Positions 46,299 through 55,481 of a DNA stretch of 64,000 bases are shown piece after piece. Within the stretch, counting starts at the first letter, position 1. Each line of letters opens with the position of its first letter. The notes under the pieces were generated by a model that had not been told where the DNA came from, did no database searches, and was given only the letters and a program-made list of their open reading frames with translations. A program made the translations under genes and the position numbers. Where the stretch lies: positions 100,661,807 to 100,725,806 of the forward strand of contig OY720683.1 in the NCBI GenBank assembly GCA_963170755.1, read 5' to 3'. The DNA is from Amphimallon solstitiale. Taxonomy: Eukaryota; Arthropoda; Insecta; Coleoptera; Scarabaeidae.

Positions 46299-47010
46299 AT
46301 GGGAGATAGTAAACAGGAGCACCACACCATAAAACAGCGCGTCCTGATTGTAAAACATTATTATCAAAATGGTAAACGTTTGATTGCCATCATTCGTAGA
46401 GTGAGTCCAATATTCGGTCGACTGCATGTTCCTAATTCAGTTACAGTGAAAATTATAATCGAAAAATACGAAAGGACTGGTGCGGTTAGTGATATGAAAC
46501 AATCACCAATTGGATACTTGAGCAAACAGAATTGATTGCCGATTTTGCGGACAAAATCATTTTAAGTGATGAGGCCCATTTCCACCTCGATGCAAAACTG
46601 CCGCAATTTGGGGCTCAGTAAATCTACGAATGATTCATCAGAAAGCAATGCATCCGAAACATGGTACTGGTTGGTGCAATGTGCATTGTGGTCTGGAGGA
46701 ATACTTGAACCGTATTTATTTGAAGATGCGGAAGGTAATGAATGCAGTAATGGTAAATGGCGAACGTTATCGTGCTATGATGACATAGTTTTTTGGGTCT
46801 CAGTTGGAAGGTATTGCTCTTGACAGCATGTGGTTTCAACAGGACAGTGCCACATGTCATACCACTCGTGAAGTATTGACTGTCTTGCACGAATTTGGTC
46901 CTGATCGTGTTATTTTCCGGTTTGATGACCAAAATTGGATGCCACATTCTTGCGATTGGACACATTTGGATTTCTTGCTGTGGGGCTATTTAACGACCAC
47001 TGAAGCATTG
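46299..47010 (+). pseudogene. Mariner-like transposase, N-terminal and catalytic part
   Basis: HTH: HHTIKQRVLIVKHYYQNGKR, VSPIFGRLHVPNSVTVKIII and EKYERTGAVSD. After a deletion: LIADFADKIILSDEAHFHLD (first Asp in SDE), MIHQKAMHPKHGTGWCNVHC-like, LDSMWFQQDSATCHTTREVL (second Asp), RFDDQNWMPHSCDWTHLDFL-LWG (third Asp in HLDFL). Counted directly, 41 residues separate the second and third Asp (DD41D spacing). Internal frameshifts at about 46535 and 46800 and the missing linker make it non-functional. The gene continues after the Jockey insertion at 48507. Confidence 0.75.
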
Positions 47011-48506
47011 CTTTTTCTTTTTCTTCTTCATAGTTTATTGTGAGTGAGGTCTATGACCTTTTACTTCTAATCTGAATGAGGATGATCTTGATTTAGGGTT
47101 GATGATGCACTATTTCAGTTTAAATGTCTAGGATGATGCACTGCCGGGGGTACATGAGGATCGTAATTGAATGTTTCGTCTAAGTCTGAGTATGGGTGTG
47201 GCAAGTTCCTTTATGAATGTTTCTATTGTTGGGGTGTTGGGCTTAGAGTACCATTCTTAGTTGATCCAAATAGGGGCGCCGTAAGTGATGATTGGTCTGA
47301 TGATTTGTTTATATATTCGGAGTTTGATTGTGACGGATAGGGTGCTGAATCTGCCTAATAATAGCCAGAGGCGTGCTCTTGCTGATTTCGCTTTTTTGGC
47401 GGTATTTTTGAGATATAATGAGAAGGTTAATTTATCGTCTAAGGTGACTCCAAGATATTTCACTGAAGGGGACCATAGTATTGGTGTGTGGTTGATATAT
47501 AGTTGCTCTATGGTTTTTTTGAGTGGTGGCTGCCTCAGAAGCTTGTGTGATATGATTTTGTAGTATATTAACTGCGTTTTCTAGTTGATCTAGGGTTTCA
47601 ATTTTTGGGACTGCTGGTAGGTTATGGGTTAAAGTTTGTTTGAATTTTTTCCAGTTGGTGCATTTGGTGATGGTTATTTGTTCTGTGTGGGATTGGCCCC
47701 ATTGAAGAGTAATGGGGTTGTGATCTGAACTTAAAGCGGAGTCAGTGGTGATCGTCAAGTTATCTGAGAAGTGTTTGTAAGGACGATATCAAGAATATTT
47801 GGGATTCTATTGCTGGTGAAATGGGTTGGTTCAAATGGCGATATAATATTAATGAAATTTTCTTCGTGGTACTTCAAGAGTATTCTTCCATGGGTGTTGT
47901 TGTAGTTGCATCCCCATGCCGTGTGCTTGGCATTAAAGTCACCTGCTATTAGTGTTTTTTTGGAGAAGATAGTGTCCAGTTCTATAGTCAGCAGTGCTGT
48001 TTTTGCTGGTAAGTAGGCTGAATATATGTGTAGATCCCCTCTGTTGGTGTGTACGATGACTCCGTTGGTTTCTATGTTTTGGGTTTGTGGTTCTGGTAGT
48101 TGTGTATGTTTTATGTGCCTTTTGATGAGTATTGCCGTTCCGCCACCAGGAGTAGGCCGATCTCGCCTGTAAGCCATATGTTTTCTTGTTTTAAATGTCT
48201 GGCCTAGTAGTAAGTGGGTTTCATTAAGCAGCGCTATGTCTATAAGATTTTCTTGGAGGTAAATTTCGAGTTCTTTTTATTTGCTAATCCGTTGCATTTC
48301 CATGCAATCATCTTTAAGGATGAGGGTATTATTAGTTGTATAGACATTATTGTCTGAATAGGGATAAGATTTGATGGGTAATTCGGATGAACGTCATGGT
48401 GGATTCCGGTGTGGGGTTGGAGATTTCGAGAGCTATGAGCATGGCACTGATGGCGTCTGCTACAATGACTGCTGAGTTATTGTTGGCATTGTTGTTGGAT
48501 TTCTAT
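47011..48506 (-). mobile_element. Jockey-clade retrotransposon, truncated and internally deleted
   Basis: Flanked by the 10-bp target duplication TGAAGCATTG (47001-47010 and 48507-48516). Minus-strand order: end of the gag ORF (TFIRITHQILSLFRQ, about 48380), endonuclease start IAWKCNGLANKK and LIDIALLNETHLLLGQTFKT, RPTPGGGTAILIKRHI (48177 on), IYSAYLPAKT, LIAGDFNAKHTAWGC (catalytic), RIPNILDIVLTN, SSDHNPI (catalytic His region); then, after a deletion removing the RT palm, KYLGVTLDDKLTFSLYLKNT, RARLWLLLGRFS and YKQIIRPIITYGAPIW (47463-47257). The 3' end has a GAA/AAG-rich tail (47011-47031). Frameshifts at about 47757. Confidence 0.85.
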
Positions 48507-48717
48507 TGAAGCATTGAAGGCCAAAATTAGACGCTCTATCAATGAAATACCACATGTATACAATAATGTTATTGCGAATTTTGTCAAAATAGTACGCGTG
48601 TGCCAGCCAAGGTCATTTACAAGATATTTTGTTTCATATATAATTCTCAAATGTATACATTATAAATCAAGAAATATTTCAATATGTACTTTGTTACAGG
48701 AGACCATGTTTCATTGA
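48507..48717 (+). pseudogene. Mariner-like transposase C-terminus, displaced by Jockey
   Basis: IEALKAKIRRSINEIPHVYN, NVIANFVKIVRVCQPR, the usual C-terminal end of the transposase (xxIxxLKxxIrxxIxeIp...vmxNfxxRvrxC). It continues the protein of 46299-47010 across the retrotransposon. A stop follows at 48717. Confidence 0.75.
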
Positions 48718-49222
48718 ACCTTAAAATCTTGTGTTCATATTGAAATACCAATTACTTTACTCATAATGTATCTGCCAAGAAAGTATGACTTGCGAGATAT
48801 TTGCAAAAAAACTAATTTTCGATAAGAGAAAAGGGCCTACTTCCGATTGGAATTTCGAATAACTTTCCTAATAAAATTTTTCTCAAATTTTCTTTTGAGC
48901 TGCATTTATATTCTAGATGTTTTTTTTTAAACTTAGTAGTTGACGAAATAGTGGTAAAGTTCGATTTATTCACTGAAGTAAACTACTACTTCCGGTCTGC
49001 CAATTTTACTGAAAATCTAATCAGATCAAGAGGGAGATTATACTTCTAAATATAAGATTTAGAATTGATAGCTATCCGTTTGACCGTTATCGTGGTCATG
49101 TATGCAAAAACCACACTTTTGGTATAAGTGGAATTCAAATGTGGACATCTGCAGAAATCTTGAGGTCGAAAATTTTCGTCATCACGATACTTCCTTATAA
49201 GACGTATAATTAAGGAAGTAAA

Positions 49223-49992
49223 GGGGTTGTTAATTTGCTAGATATCTATGAATGCTGTACTATAAAAATTACGTATTATTAATGGATATCAACGTAACGA
49301 GAATTATAATTACAGTATTATTATATTACTCTATCAAAAACAGGCCATTACATATTAATGGCATTGATGGAATATTAGTAATGAGTCTGGTTATATCAAT
49401 ACTACAAAATTGCCAGATAACATAAAATACTGTCGTTTTAGAATGATTATTGTTATAAATAGCTTATGGATTTATAAATTAATAATTAGAGTAGGATCTT
49501 CAAAAACCTATAAGTGTATAATTTATTAGTGTATAAAGAGAGCGGTATTTCTATTCATTTTATATTTAATATGCTAAACTCTGAGTGGATAATGGTACGA
49601 AGTGTATGAATTCATAATCAGCCTTAATAAAGAATGTCAGTTTAGGTTATATCATTGGTTTTCCCTATCTCTTTTTAGAATAGCTCATTCACAATTCTAA
49701 GCAAACATTAAAACAATTTACAATGAAAAATTTGGACGTAAAATTTAACAATAACTGATGTGCAATATTTCAATTCACGTTGTATTGTAGTTAAAAACCT
49801 CTCTTTTTATCGATTTTATATTACTTGCAAAAACTGTTACTTATAACAACAACAACAACAAACATAAGCGGTATGAAAGGGAGAAGTCATTTCACGAAAA
49901 TGTTACAGGCAGCAATAGCAATATGGTGACAGAAAGAGAAAAAGAAAAGCCAAAAAACAACACAGAAGTAGAAGAATTTAACATACCTAAGA
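49223..49992. other. AT-rich intergenic sequence with (CAA)n
   Basis: No frame or TE motif recognised. A short (CAA)n run lies at 49847-49862, followed by a purine-rich AGAAAGAGAAAAAGAAAAG stretch at 49930-49952. Confidence 0.45.
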
Positions 49993-50083
49993 CATAAGAC
50001 ATTTTGCGCACTTGTTCTTTAGAAAACTCGCGTAGCGGCTCGTTTTCTAGACTAGTACGCGTGCGCAAAAATCGTGTCTTATG
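49993..50083. mobile_element. 91-bp fold-back mini element
   Basis: The whole segment is an imperfect palindrome: CATAAGACA-TTTTGCGCAC at the left, GTGCGCAAAAATCGTGTCTTATG at the right, and TAGAAAAC...CGCGTAGCGG...GTTTTCTA in the centre. It is CpG-rich against an AT-rich background. It probably represents a tiny MITE; target duplication unclear (TAA/AA). Confidence 0.65.
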
Positions 50084-50689
50084 AAACTCGTATTTTAATA
50101 TACTATTTTCAAATATAATATTGATGTTATAATTTTTTTGATATTGTAATTTTATAAATAATTGAATTTGGTTTTCTTTAATTAGATTACGATATGTAGT
50201 ACTTACACAAAGACGACATTTCTCTGATCACAGCAACAGAGAAAGTGCTGAGTAGTTTTCATACCAGGAATAAGATTTGTTCAAATTCTTTATTTTTTTA
50301 ACAAGAATTCAATCATGTGAGAGAGTACTTCACGTAAATAAGAACATTGAGCTGGTAAATATAATTATAAAATTATCACTAATCGGTTATCATTATTAAA
50401 CAATAAGAATTGAAACTAAACTAGGAGTCTGTGGCTGGAAATTAAACAAAAACTCTAAAACACCATAACCACACTAAAGCACAAAAAAGGCTAAATACGT
50501 ATTTCGACAACTATATTGTTCTGTTATGCTACTATATGTAGACAACGTTTCTGTAATAAATAAAACATATGTTTGTTTTGCTTATCACTTATTTAGAGTA
50601 ATATTGATGTTGACCTTTATTACACTGTTGACAAAGGATTTTTATTATATTAGAATGATATTTACCACAAAACTTACTCACTTACCCAG
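50084..50689. other. AT-rich sequence; segment shared with 61600-61680
   Basis: 50620-50668 (ACACTGTTGACAAAGGATTTTT, ATTATATTAGAATGATAT) is about 85-90% alike to 61626-61665 (ACATTGTTGACAACGGATTGTT, ATTATATTAGAATGATAT). Both lie beside minus-strand RTE-like fragments. CTAAATACGTATTTCGACAACT at 50490-50511 also occurs as AAATACGTATTTCGACAACT at 3101-3120. No gene. Confidence 0.5.
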
Positions 50690-51085
50690 ATCCTTTTTTG
50701 CCGTTAGGCGTCGAGACGTTCTGCTTTGCAGAATTTTTTCCATCCTGGCCTATATATAGATACTTTTCTGAACATCGTTCCAGCTGCTCCGCCATCCCAC
50801 CATCCCCCAGCCAGCTTCCCATATCTGTTTTACTCGTTTACAGTTCTTATTTTATTATTCACATTTGCCTCTATATCTCCTTTGTGGTTTATCATGATTT
50901 CAAGATATTTTAAGTATTCTGTCACTTTGATTGGATATTGCTTCATCTTTTTCTATGGACACTGTCAATATTTTCTTTTTTCTGTATTTATATTCATTTC
51001 AAAGTTTTCTAAGGTTTCTATGCAGGACATTTTTCTTAGAAGCTGCATTTATCAAATCGTCGATATACAAAAATTCCTTGGCTAC
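50690..51085 (-). pseudogene. RTE-like reverse transcriptase piece, inverted relative to its 3' end
   Basis: Minus strand gives KEFLYIDDLINAASKKNVLH and RNLRKLEMNIN (active-site box, YIDD for YADD), then MKQYPIKVTEYLKYLEIMIN, HKGDIEANVNNKIRTVNK, the region just after the RT active site in RTE-like 'endonuclease-reverse transcriptase' elements. The C-terminal part of the same kind of protein lies on the opposite strand at 52188-52622. This arrangement is expected from twin priming (5' inversion) during retrotransposition. Stops and shifts present; the stretch 50690-50850 is less certain. Confidence 0.6.
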
Positions 51086-51096
51086 CCTCGGTTGAA

Positions 51097-52100
51097 ACAC
51101 ATCCACGATTCCTTCTTCAAGCATAAAACAATAACAGCGATCTTCCTCGATATAGCCAAAGCTTTTGACAGGGTGTGGCACCAAGCGCTCATATACAAAA
51201 TGATTTCTAACGAATATCCCCAACATCTAATTCGTATCATAGCTTCTTATCTTCACCGCAGATCTTTCACAATCAAAATCCAAAATGTTAACTCGTCCAC
51301 CAGATTTATCTTAGCAGGCGTTCCTCAGGTCTCAGCCCTTTCACCACACCTATACGCCTTATTCATTTCAGACAAACCCGATAATACTCTCATAGCCACC
51401 TATGCAGATGACACTGCCATTCTTGCCAATTCCATAAGCCCCAAAATAGCCCTCAATAATCTACAACTAGCAGTGAACAAAATAACCGCTTGGTGTCACA
51501 CCTGGAGAATAGCCATAAATGGCGAAAAATCCCAGGCCATAGTCTTCCGACGGCACATTAAACCCTTAACGGGCCACCTATACATCGACCATCAAGAAGT
51601 CCCCTGGACGCCGCAAGTAAAATACCTCGGGGTAACGTTAGACAGAAGGCTAACTTACTCTAACTACATCAGAAACGTATGCAAAAAGACAAAAATAGCC
51701 CGCGGAAGACTATGGCCCCTCCTGGGAGCAGCCAGCACACTCTCAAGTAAATTCAAGTATAGAATCTACACTCAGATCTTAAGACCTATGCTTACATATG
51801 CCGCTCCAATCTGGCTATACGCCCCCCCCGACTCTGTTACATGCACTACAAGTCATTCAGAATACAACACTGAGAATGGTCCTGAGAGCCCCCTGGTTCG
51901 TGAGAAACTCCAAAATCCACAGGGACACAAACACGCAAACACTAGATGAATTTATTAAGCAAATCACAACTGAATTTTATACCAAAATGGACAACAATCC
52001 TAACATTACAATCTCAGCTGAAATGCAATACGACCCGCAGAATTACCTGCCGCAAAAGCGCCCTCGCCTCGCCCTCGCCCCCGTTATTAATCCTCACTAG
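51097..52100 (+). pseudogene. Jockey reverse transcriptase, one frameshift in a C8 run
   Basis: Open from the truncation point (upstream codons to 50726 belong to other sequence). HDSFFKHKTITAIFLDIAKA then FDRVW (first catalytic Asp), STRFILAGVPQVSALSPHLY (normally PQGSxLSP, Gly replaced by Val), ATYADDTAILANS (catalytic YADD), NGEKSQAIVF, VKYLGVTLDRRLTYSNYIRN (thumb), RPMLTYAAPIWLY. At the CCCCCCCC run near 51822 the frame shifts and continues HALQVIQNTTLRMVLRAPWF, VRNSKIHRDTNTQTLDEFI to a stop at about 52099, the normal Jockey C-terminus. Single shift and intact YADD mean a young copy. Confidence 0.85.
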
Positions 52101-52187
52101 AGTTCAGCCACCACACATCATCCAGATTATTAGTTAAAGGCCAAAGACCTAACTGCAAAGCACAATAAGAAGAAGAAGAAGAAGAAG
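51097..52187 (+). mobile_element. Jockey-clade retrotransposon, 5'-truncated, with GAA tail and 11-bp TSD
   Basis: The target duplication CCTCGGTTGAA at 51086-51096 and 52188-52198 brackets the copy exactly. The 3' end is AATAAGAAGAAGAAG... (52164-52187). The interior is the RT and C-terminal region only. It landed at the junction of the inverted RTE-like copy, splitting it. Confidence 0.85.
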
Positions 52188-52622
52188 CCTCGGTTGAAGA
52201 TTTCTGAATTCTACATAAATACTCTGTATGGAGCAGAAACCTGGAGGATTGCAGATAGACAAAGGAAGAAGGTTGAGGCGGTTGAAATGGATGCCATTAG
52301 AAGGTCTATGCGGATTTCACGAAGAGATAGAATAAGGAACGACTATATAAAATAACAAATGGGAATAGAAGGCACGATAGTTCAGGACATCGAAAAGAAA
52401 CAACTTACTTGGTACGGACACGTAGAACGAATGCAAAATAACAGGTGGCCCAAAACAATAATGCACTGGCACCCAAGAGGGAGAAGGAAACAGGGAAGAC
52501 CGAAACTGGAGTGGCAGAAAAGCATACAAAGATCCATGAGTGAAAGAAACCTCACACCGGAGGAGTGTGAAGATAGAAGAGGATGGAAATTAGGTGTCGG
52601 ACAACGGAGAAAAACGTTCTAA
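52188..52622 (+). pseudogene. RTE-like element C-terminus
   Basis: RLKISEFYINTLYGAETWRI, MDAIRRSMRISRRDRIRNDY, MGIEGTIVQDIEKKQLTWYG, HVERMQNNRWPKTIMHWHPR, GRRKQGRPKLEWQKSIQRSM and RRGWKLGVGQRRKTF then stop: the standard C-terminal region of insect RTE-like endonuclease-reverse transcriptases. One in-frame stop before MGIEG. The stop codon is followed by an (AT)n tract, a common tail for RTE-type elements. The 5' continuation lies inverted at 50690-51085. Confidence 0.8.
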
Positions 52623-52624
52623 AC

Positions 52625-52628
<4 letters not shown>

Positions 52629-52664
<36 letters not shown>
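52629..52664. repeat. (AT)n microsatellite, about 18 units
   Basis: Uninterrupted ATATAT tract joining the RTE-like 3' end to the left end of the PLE palindrome; it may be the RTE tail into which the PLE inserted. Confidence 0.95.
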
Positions 52665-52666
<2 letters not shown>

Positions 52667-52720
52667 AATTGTACCCAGTCGTCGGTAATAGGATGTAAGA
52701 AGAAAAACAAACTCAAATTA

Positions 52721-52764
52721 CAACGCTAACGTTTCGTACATTTAATCAATGCACTTTATCAAAG
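52721..52764 (-). ncRNA. Hammerhead-like core, left PLE arm
   Basis: Minus strand: TTGATAA (consensus CTGANGA with the C3-G8 pair replaced by T-A), one extra A, stem II GTGCAT/ATGTAC with loop TGATTAA, GAAA, then ACG-TTAG-CGT as a possible stem III and T as the cleavage-site base. Covariation-like exchange at positions 3 and 8 is notable, but activity is unproven. Confidence 0.45.
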
Positions 52765-53212
52765 CTACAACATGATTAAAAACACATATAACACAGTCAG
52801 TAAAATTAAATTATATAACAGCTATTTATTTACCTTAGTAATTTATTGTAGAGATAAAAACATATGAAATGTAAATGATGTTTACGCTACTCACATAGTA
52901 ATTTATATATGGTATTTAATACTTTATTCTTCAGACATTATGTTATACTCGTTTATATGTTCTCAACAAACGAGACCGTGATCATCTATAAGTTAGCACG
53001 TATGTATGTATCTTATTTTAAAAATTATATTATTTTCTTGCGAATAACAAAAACATCACCCACAAAAAAAAAACAAGCAGACACAAAGCAAACCGAGGTC
53101 ATTACACTAACAATATAATACACGTATATACCCAATACTCAAAAGATAAAATCTATACAACAATTAACAACTATTATAAATTCAAATGAATGGAAGAATA
53201 CAATTATTATTA

Positions 53213-53762
53213 TTACTTTATGACCCCTGCATATACATTCAATATTTGTAACGCTGAATCATCTTTGACATTGATAGTATACTGGGACTTATATATATTT
53301 ATTTTCTCAAGAAACAATCTCTTAGTGAGATTATTTTCCTTATCTAAAATTTCCGGGCTGTCAAAATCAAACTCATGGTCAAACTCAAAATGATGTCTTG
53401 ATAACGCTGTTTGTTCTCTTTTATTTCTATTTCTATCAAAGCAATCTTGTTTATGATTTTGTATTCTTCTAGATAAGTATTGCTTCGTTTGGCCCACATA
53501 AACTCCTTCGCATTGCTTGCAACTTATTCTATATATGATATTAGAAGCAGACTGTAATGAGATTGGATCTTTCAATTTAGTAAAAAGATTTGCTATTGTT
53601 TTTGAATTGTAAGTTGTTAGACATGTGTCATTGTTTTTAATAATTCTTATCAAACTAGGTGTCAAATCTTTTATGTATGGTAAACTAAAATATCTCTTAT
53701 TCTTGTTAATTTTTTGTATCCCTTGTGAACTATCAATGTCCCCAACCTCATTGCCCATAGTG
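53213..53762 (-). CDS. PLE GIY-YIG endonuclease, left copy (5'-truncated)
   Basis: Minus strand, uninterrupted to a stop at 53213; the element part begins at TMGNEVGDIDSSQ (53762), the residues before it come from the spacer junction. FSLPYIKDLTPSLIRIIKNN (pre-endonuclease region), then IIYRISCKQCEGVYVGQTKQ, the GIY-YIG core with the PLE CxxC, YLSRRIQNHKQDC, REQTALSRHHFEFDHEFDFD, LTKRLFLEKINIYKSQYTIN and a short tail AGVIK. Identical to the right copy except Ile for Leu in 'SLIRIxKNN'. Lacks the RT, so it cannot act alone. Confidence 0.85.
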
Positions 53763-54439
53763 TGAGCCATCAGAGTTTTCATAGAAAGAATTATGATTTA
53801 ATTAGGGATATTCTTGTGAAGAATGGTTATCCCAGGGGGTTCATAGACACGGTGTTATATGGCAATAATGGTGTCGTTCCAAGGAGCCGCACTATGGGCA
53901 ATGAGGTTGGGGACATTGATAGTTCACAAGGGATACAAAAAATTAACAAGAATAAGAGATATTTTAGTTTACCATACATAAAAGATTTGACACCTAGTTT
54001 GATAAGAATTCTTAAAAACAATGACACATGTCTAACAACTTACAATTCAAAAACAATAGCAAATCTTTTTACTAAATTGAAAGATCCAATCTCATTACAG
54101 TCTGCTTCTAATATCATATATAGAATAAGTTGCAAGCAATGCGAAGGAGTTTATGTGGGCCAAACGAAGCAATACTTATCTAGAAGAATACAAAATCATA
54201 AACAAGATTGCTTTGATAGAAATAGAAATAAAAGAGAACAAACAGCGTTATCAAGACATCATTTTGAGTTTGACCATGAGTTTGATTTTGACAGCCCGGA
54301 AATTTTAGATAAGGAAAATAATCTCACTAAGAGATTGTTTCTTGAGAAAATAAATATATATAAGTCCCAGTATACTATCAATGTCAAAGATGATTCAGCG
54401 TTACAAATATTGAATGTATATGCAGGGGTCATAAAGTAA
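53762..54439 (+). CDS. PLE GIY-YIG endonuclease, right copy (5'-truncated)
   Basis: 225 codons. The start used is an alternative codon at the truncation point; no true ATG start is implied. SFHRKNYDLIRDILVKNGYP then RGFIDTVLYGN is the linker helix region of PLEs, followed by MGNEVGDIDSSQG, FSLPYIKDLTPSLIRILKNN, the nuclease core CKQCEGVYVGQTKQYLSRRI, and the terminal FLEKINIYKSQYTINVKDDS. Intact reading frame to the natural stop at 54439. The reverse transcriptase that normally precedes it is absent. Mirror image of the copy at 53213-53762. Confidence 0.85.
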   Translation: MSHQSFHRKNYDLIRDILVKNGYPRGFIDTVLYGNNGVVPRSRTMGNEVGDIDSSQGIQKINKNKRYFSLPYIKDLTPSLIRILKNNDTCLTTYNSKTIANLFTKLKDPISLQSASNIIYRISCKQCEGVYVGQTKQYLSRRIQNHKQDCFDRNRNKREQTALSRHHFEFDHEFDFDSPEILDKENNLTKRLFLEKINIYKSQYTINVKDDSALQILNVYAGVIK

Positions 54440-54891
54440 TAATAATAATTGTATTCTTCCATTCATTTGAATTTATAATAGTTGTTAATTGTTGTATAGA
54501 TTTTATCTTTTGAGTATTGGGTATATACGTGTATTATATTGTTAGTGTAATGACCTCGGTTTGCTTTGTGTCTGCTTGTTTTTTTTTTTTGTGGGTGATG
54601 TTTTTGTTATTCGCAAGAAAATAATATAATTTTTAAAATAAGATACATACATACGTGCTAACTTATAGATGATCACGGTCTCGTTTGTTGAGAACATATA
54701 AACGAGTATAACATAATGTCTGAAGAATAAAGTATTAAATACCATATATAAATTACTATGTGAGTAGCGTAAACATCATTTACATTTCATATGTTTTTAT
54801 CTCTACAATAAATTACTAAGGTAAATAAATAGCTGTTATATAATTTAATTTTACTGACTGTGTTATATGTGTTTTTAATCATGTTGTAGCT

Positions 54892-54932
54892 TTGATAAAG
54901 TGCATTGATTAAATGTACGAAACGTTAGCGTT
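54892..54932 (+). ncRNA. Hammerhead-like core, right PLE arm
   Basis: The mirror image of 52721-52764: TTGATAA at 54892-54898, extra A, stem II 54900-54905/54913-54918 (six pairs including one G-T), GAAA at 54919-54922, ACGTTAGCGT, then T. Located about 60 bp before the element end, as in other PLEs. Confidence 0.45.
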
Positions 54933-55481
54933 GTAATTTGAGTTTGTTTTTCTTCTTACATCCTATTACCGACGACTGGGTACAATTTGAAATAAGTAGA
55001 AGGATACGACAGTTGGTTTCTATATATATATATATTTATTCAACCGACGTAACCAGGCCCGCTATATTCATGCTACCAAGTCAATCCCAGTGTATAACAC
55101 ACGAGTTGTCATTCAATCGACGCTTTTAAACCCAGCGATTCTACCGTCTTTCGAGTCCCAGTGTGTAAAAAAGCAACATTTATCAGACCTTGTCATTCCC
55201 GACAGCATTGCCAAGTATACTACATAAACAACGTAATTTGATAGTCCCGCTCGTGCTATGAAATTCAGCTTAAATTTATTTAAGATGTTTTAAGAGTAAG
55301 GGAAAAGTAAGATTTTAAAATACAATATTTTAAAATAAATTGTGTTAAAGGTAATTTAGATATTTGCCGTTATTTTTGGTTGTTTCACTTTCTTTAGATA
55401 TCTATATTCTTTTAAATATATCAAACAAAAGGTAAAGAAATGTGTATATCTTCCATTAGTGTTTTTTCGAGTATTCTAATA

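Larger units (their letters stand above)
46203..48752 (+). mobile_element. Mariner-like element carrying a Jockey insertion
   Basis: Short imperfect terminal repeats: GGATATTTCAATAAGAGCTC (46204) and the inverted GTGTTCATATTGAAATACC (48731-48749). Coding pieces at 46299-47010 and 48507-48717 join into one DUF4817-type transposase if the Jockey at 47011-48506 and one copy of its 10-bp target duplication are ignored. It in turn interrupts family X copy C. Confidence 0.7.
45890..49222 (-). mobile_element. Family X copy C, split by nested insertions
   Basis: 45890-46202 and 48753-49222 are the two parts of one copy, oriented like copy B. The left part has the units with GATATTTGCAAAAAA, AATAAGAGTAAAAGT and a weakened CCGGAAGT box; the right part resumes at ACTCATAATGTATCTGCC (compare ACTCTTAATGTACCTACC in copy B), carries CTACTACTTCCGGT (48986), CCGTTATCGTGGTCATG (49085) and CTTCCTTATAAGACGTAT (49190), and ends near AAGGAAGTAAAGG. 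The outer GGTGTGGCC end is missing, lost at the junction with the block's TA tract. The mariner at 46203-48752 sits inside. Confidence 0.7.
52665..54989. mobile_element. Two PLE copies head to head: 1.1-kb near-perfect palindrome
   Basis: The left arm 52665-53762 and right arm 53890-54989 are reverse complements. I noted only one or two base differences and a slightly different poly-A run (near 53065 and 54578). The 127-bp spacer is unique and encodes extra N-terminal residues of the right copy. Each arm is the 3' part of a PLE: linker, GIY-YIG endonuclease, 3' UTR and a hammerhead-like core, ending CAAATTGTACCC. The left copy starts at CACTATGGGC, the right copy about 125 bp further upstream, so both are 5'-truncated and joined at their 5' ends. 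Flanked by (AT)n on the left and, after 33 bp, (TA)n on the right. Confidence 0.85.

Noticed and set aside
52665..54989. PLE palindrome as a purely technical assembly artefact
   Set aside because: Not excluded, but the two copies have different truncation points, an element-specific spacer, different poly-A lengths and exact element ends on both sides, which fit PLE biology better. Long reads would decide.
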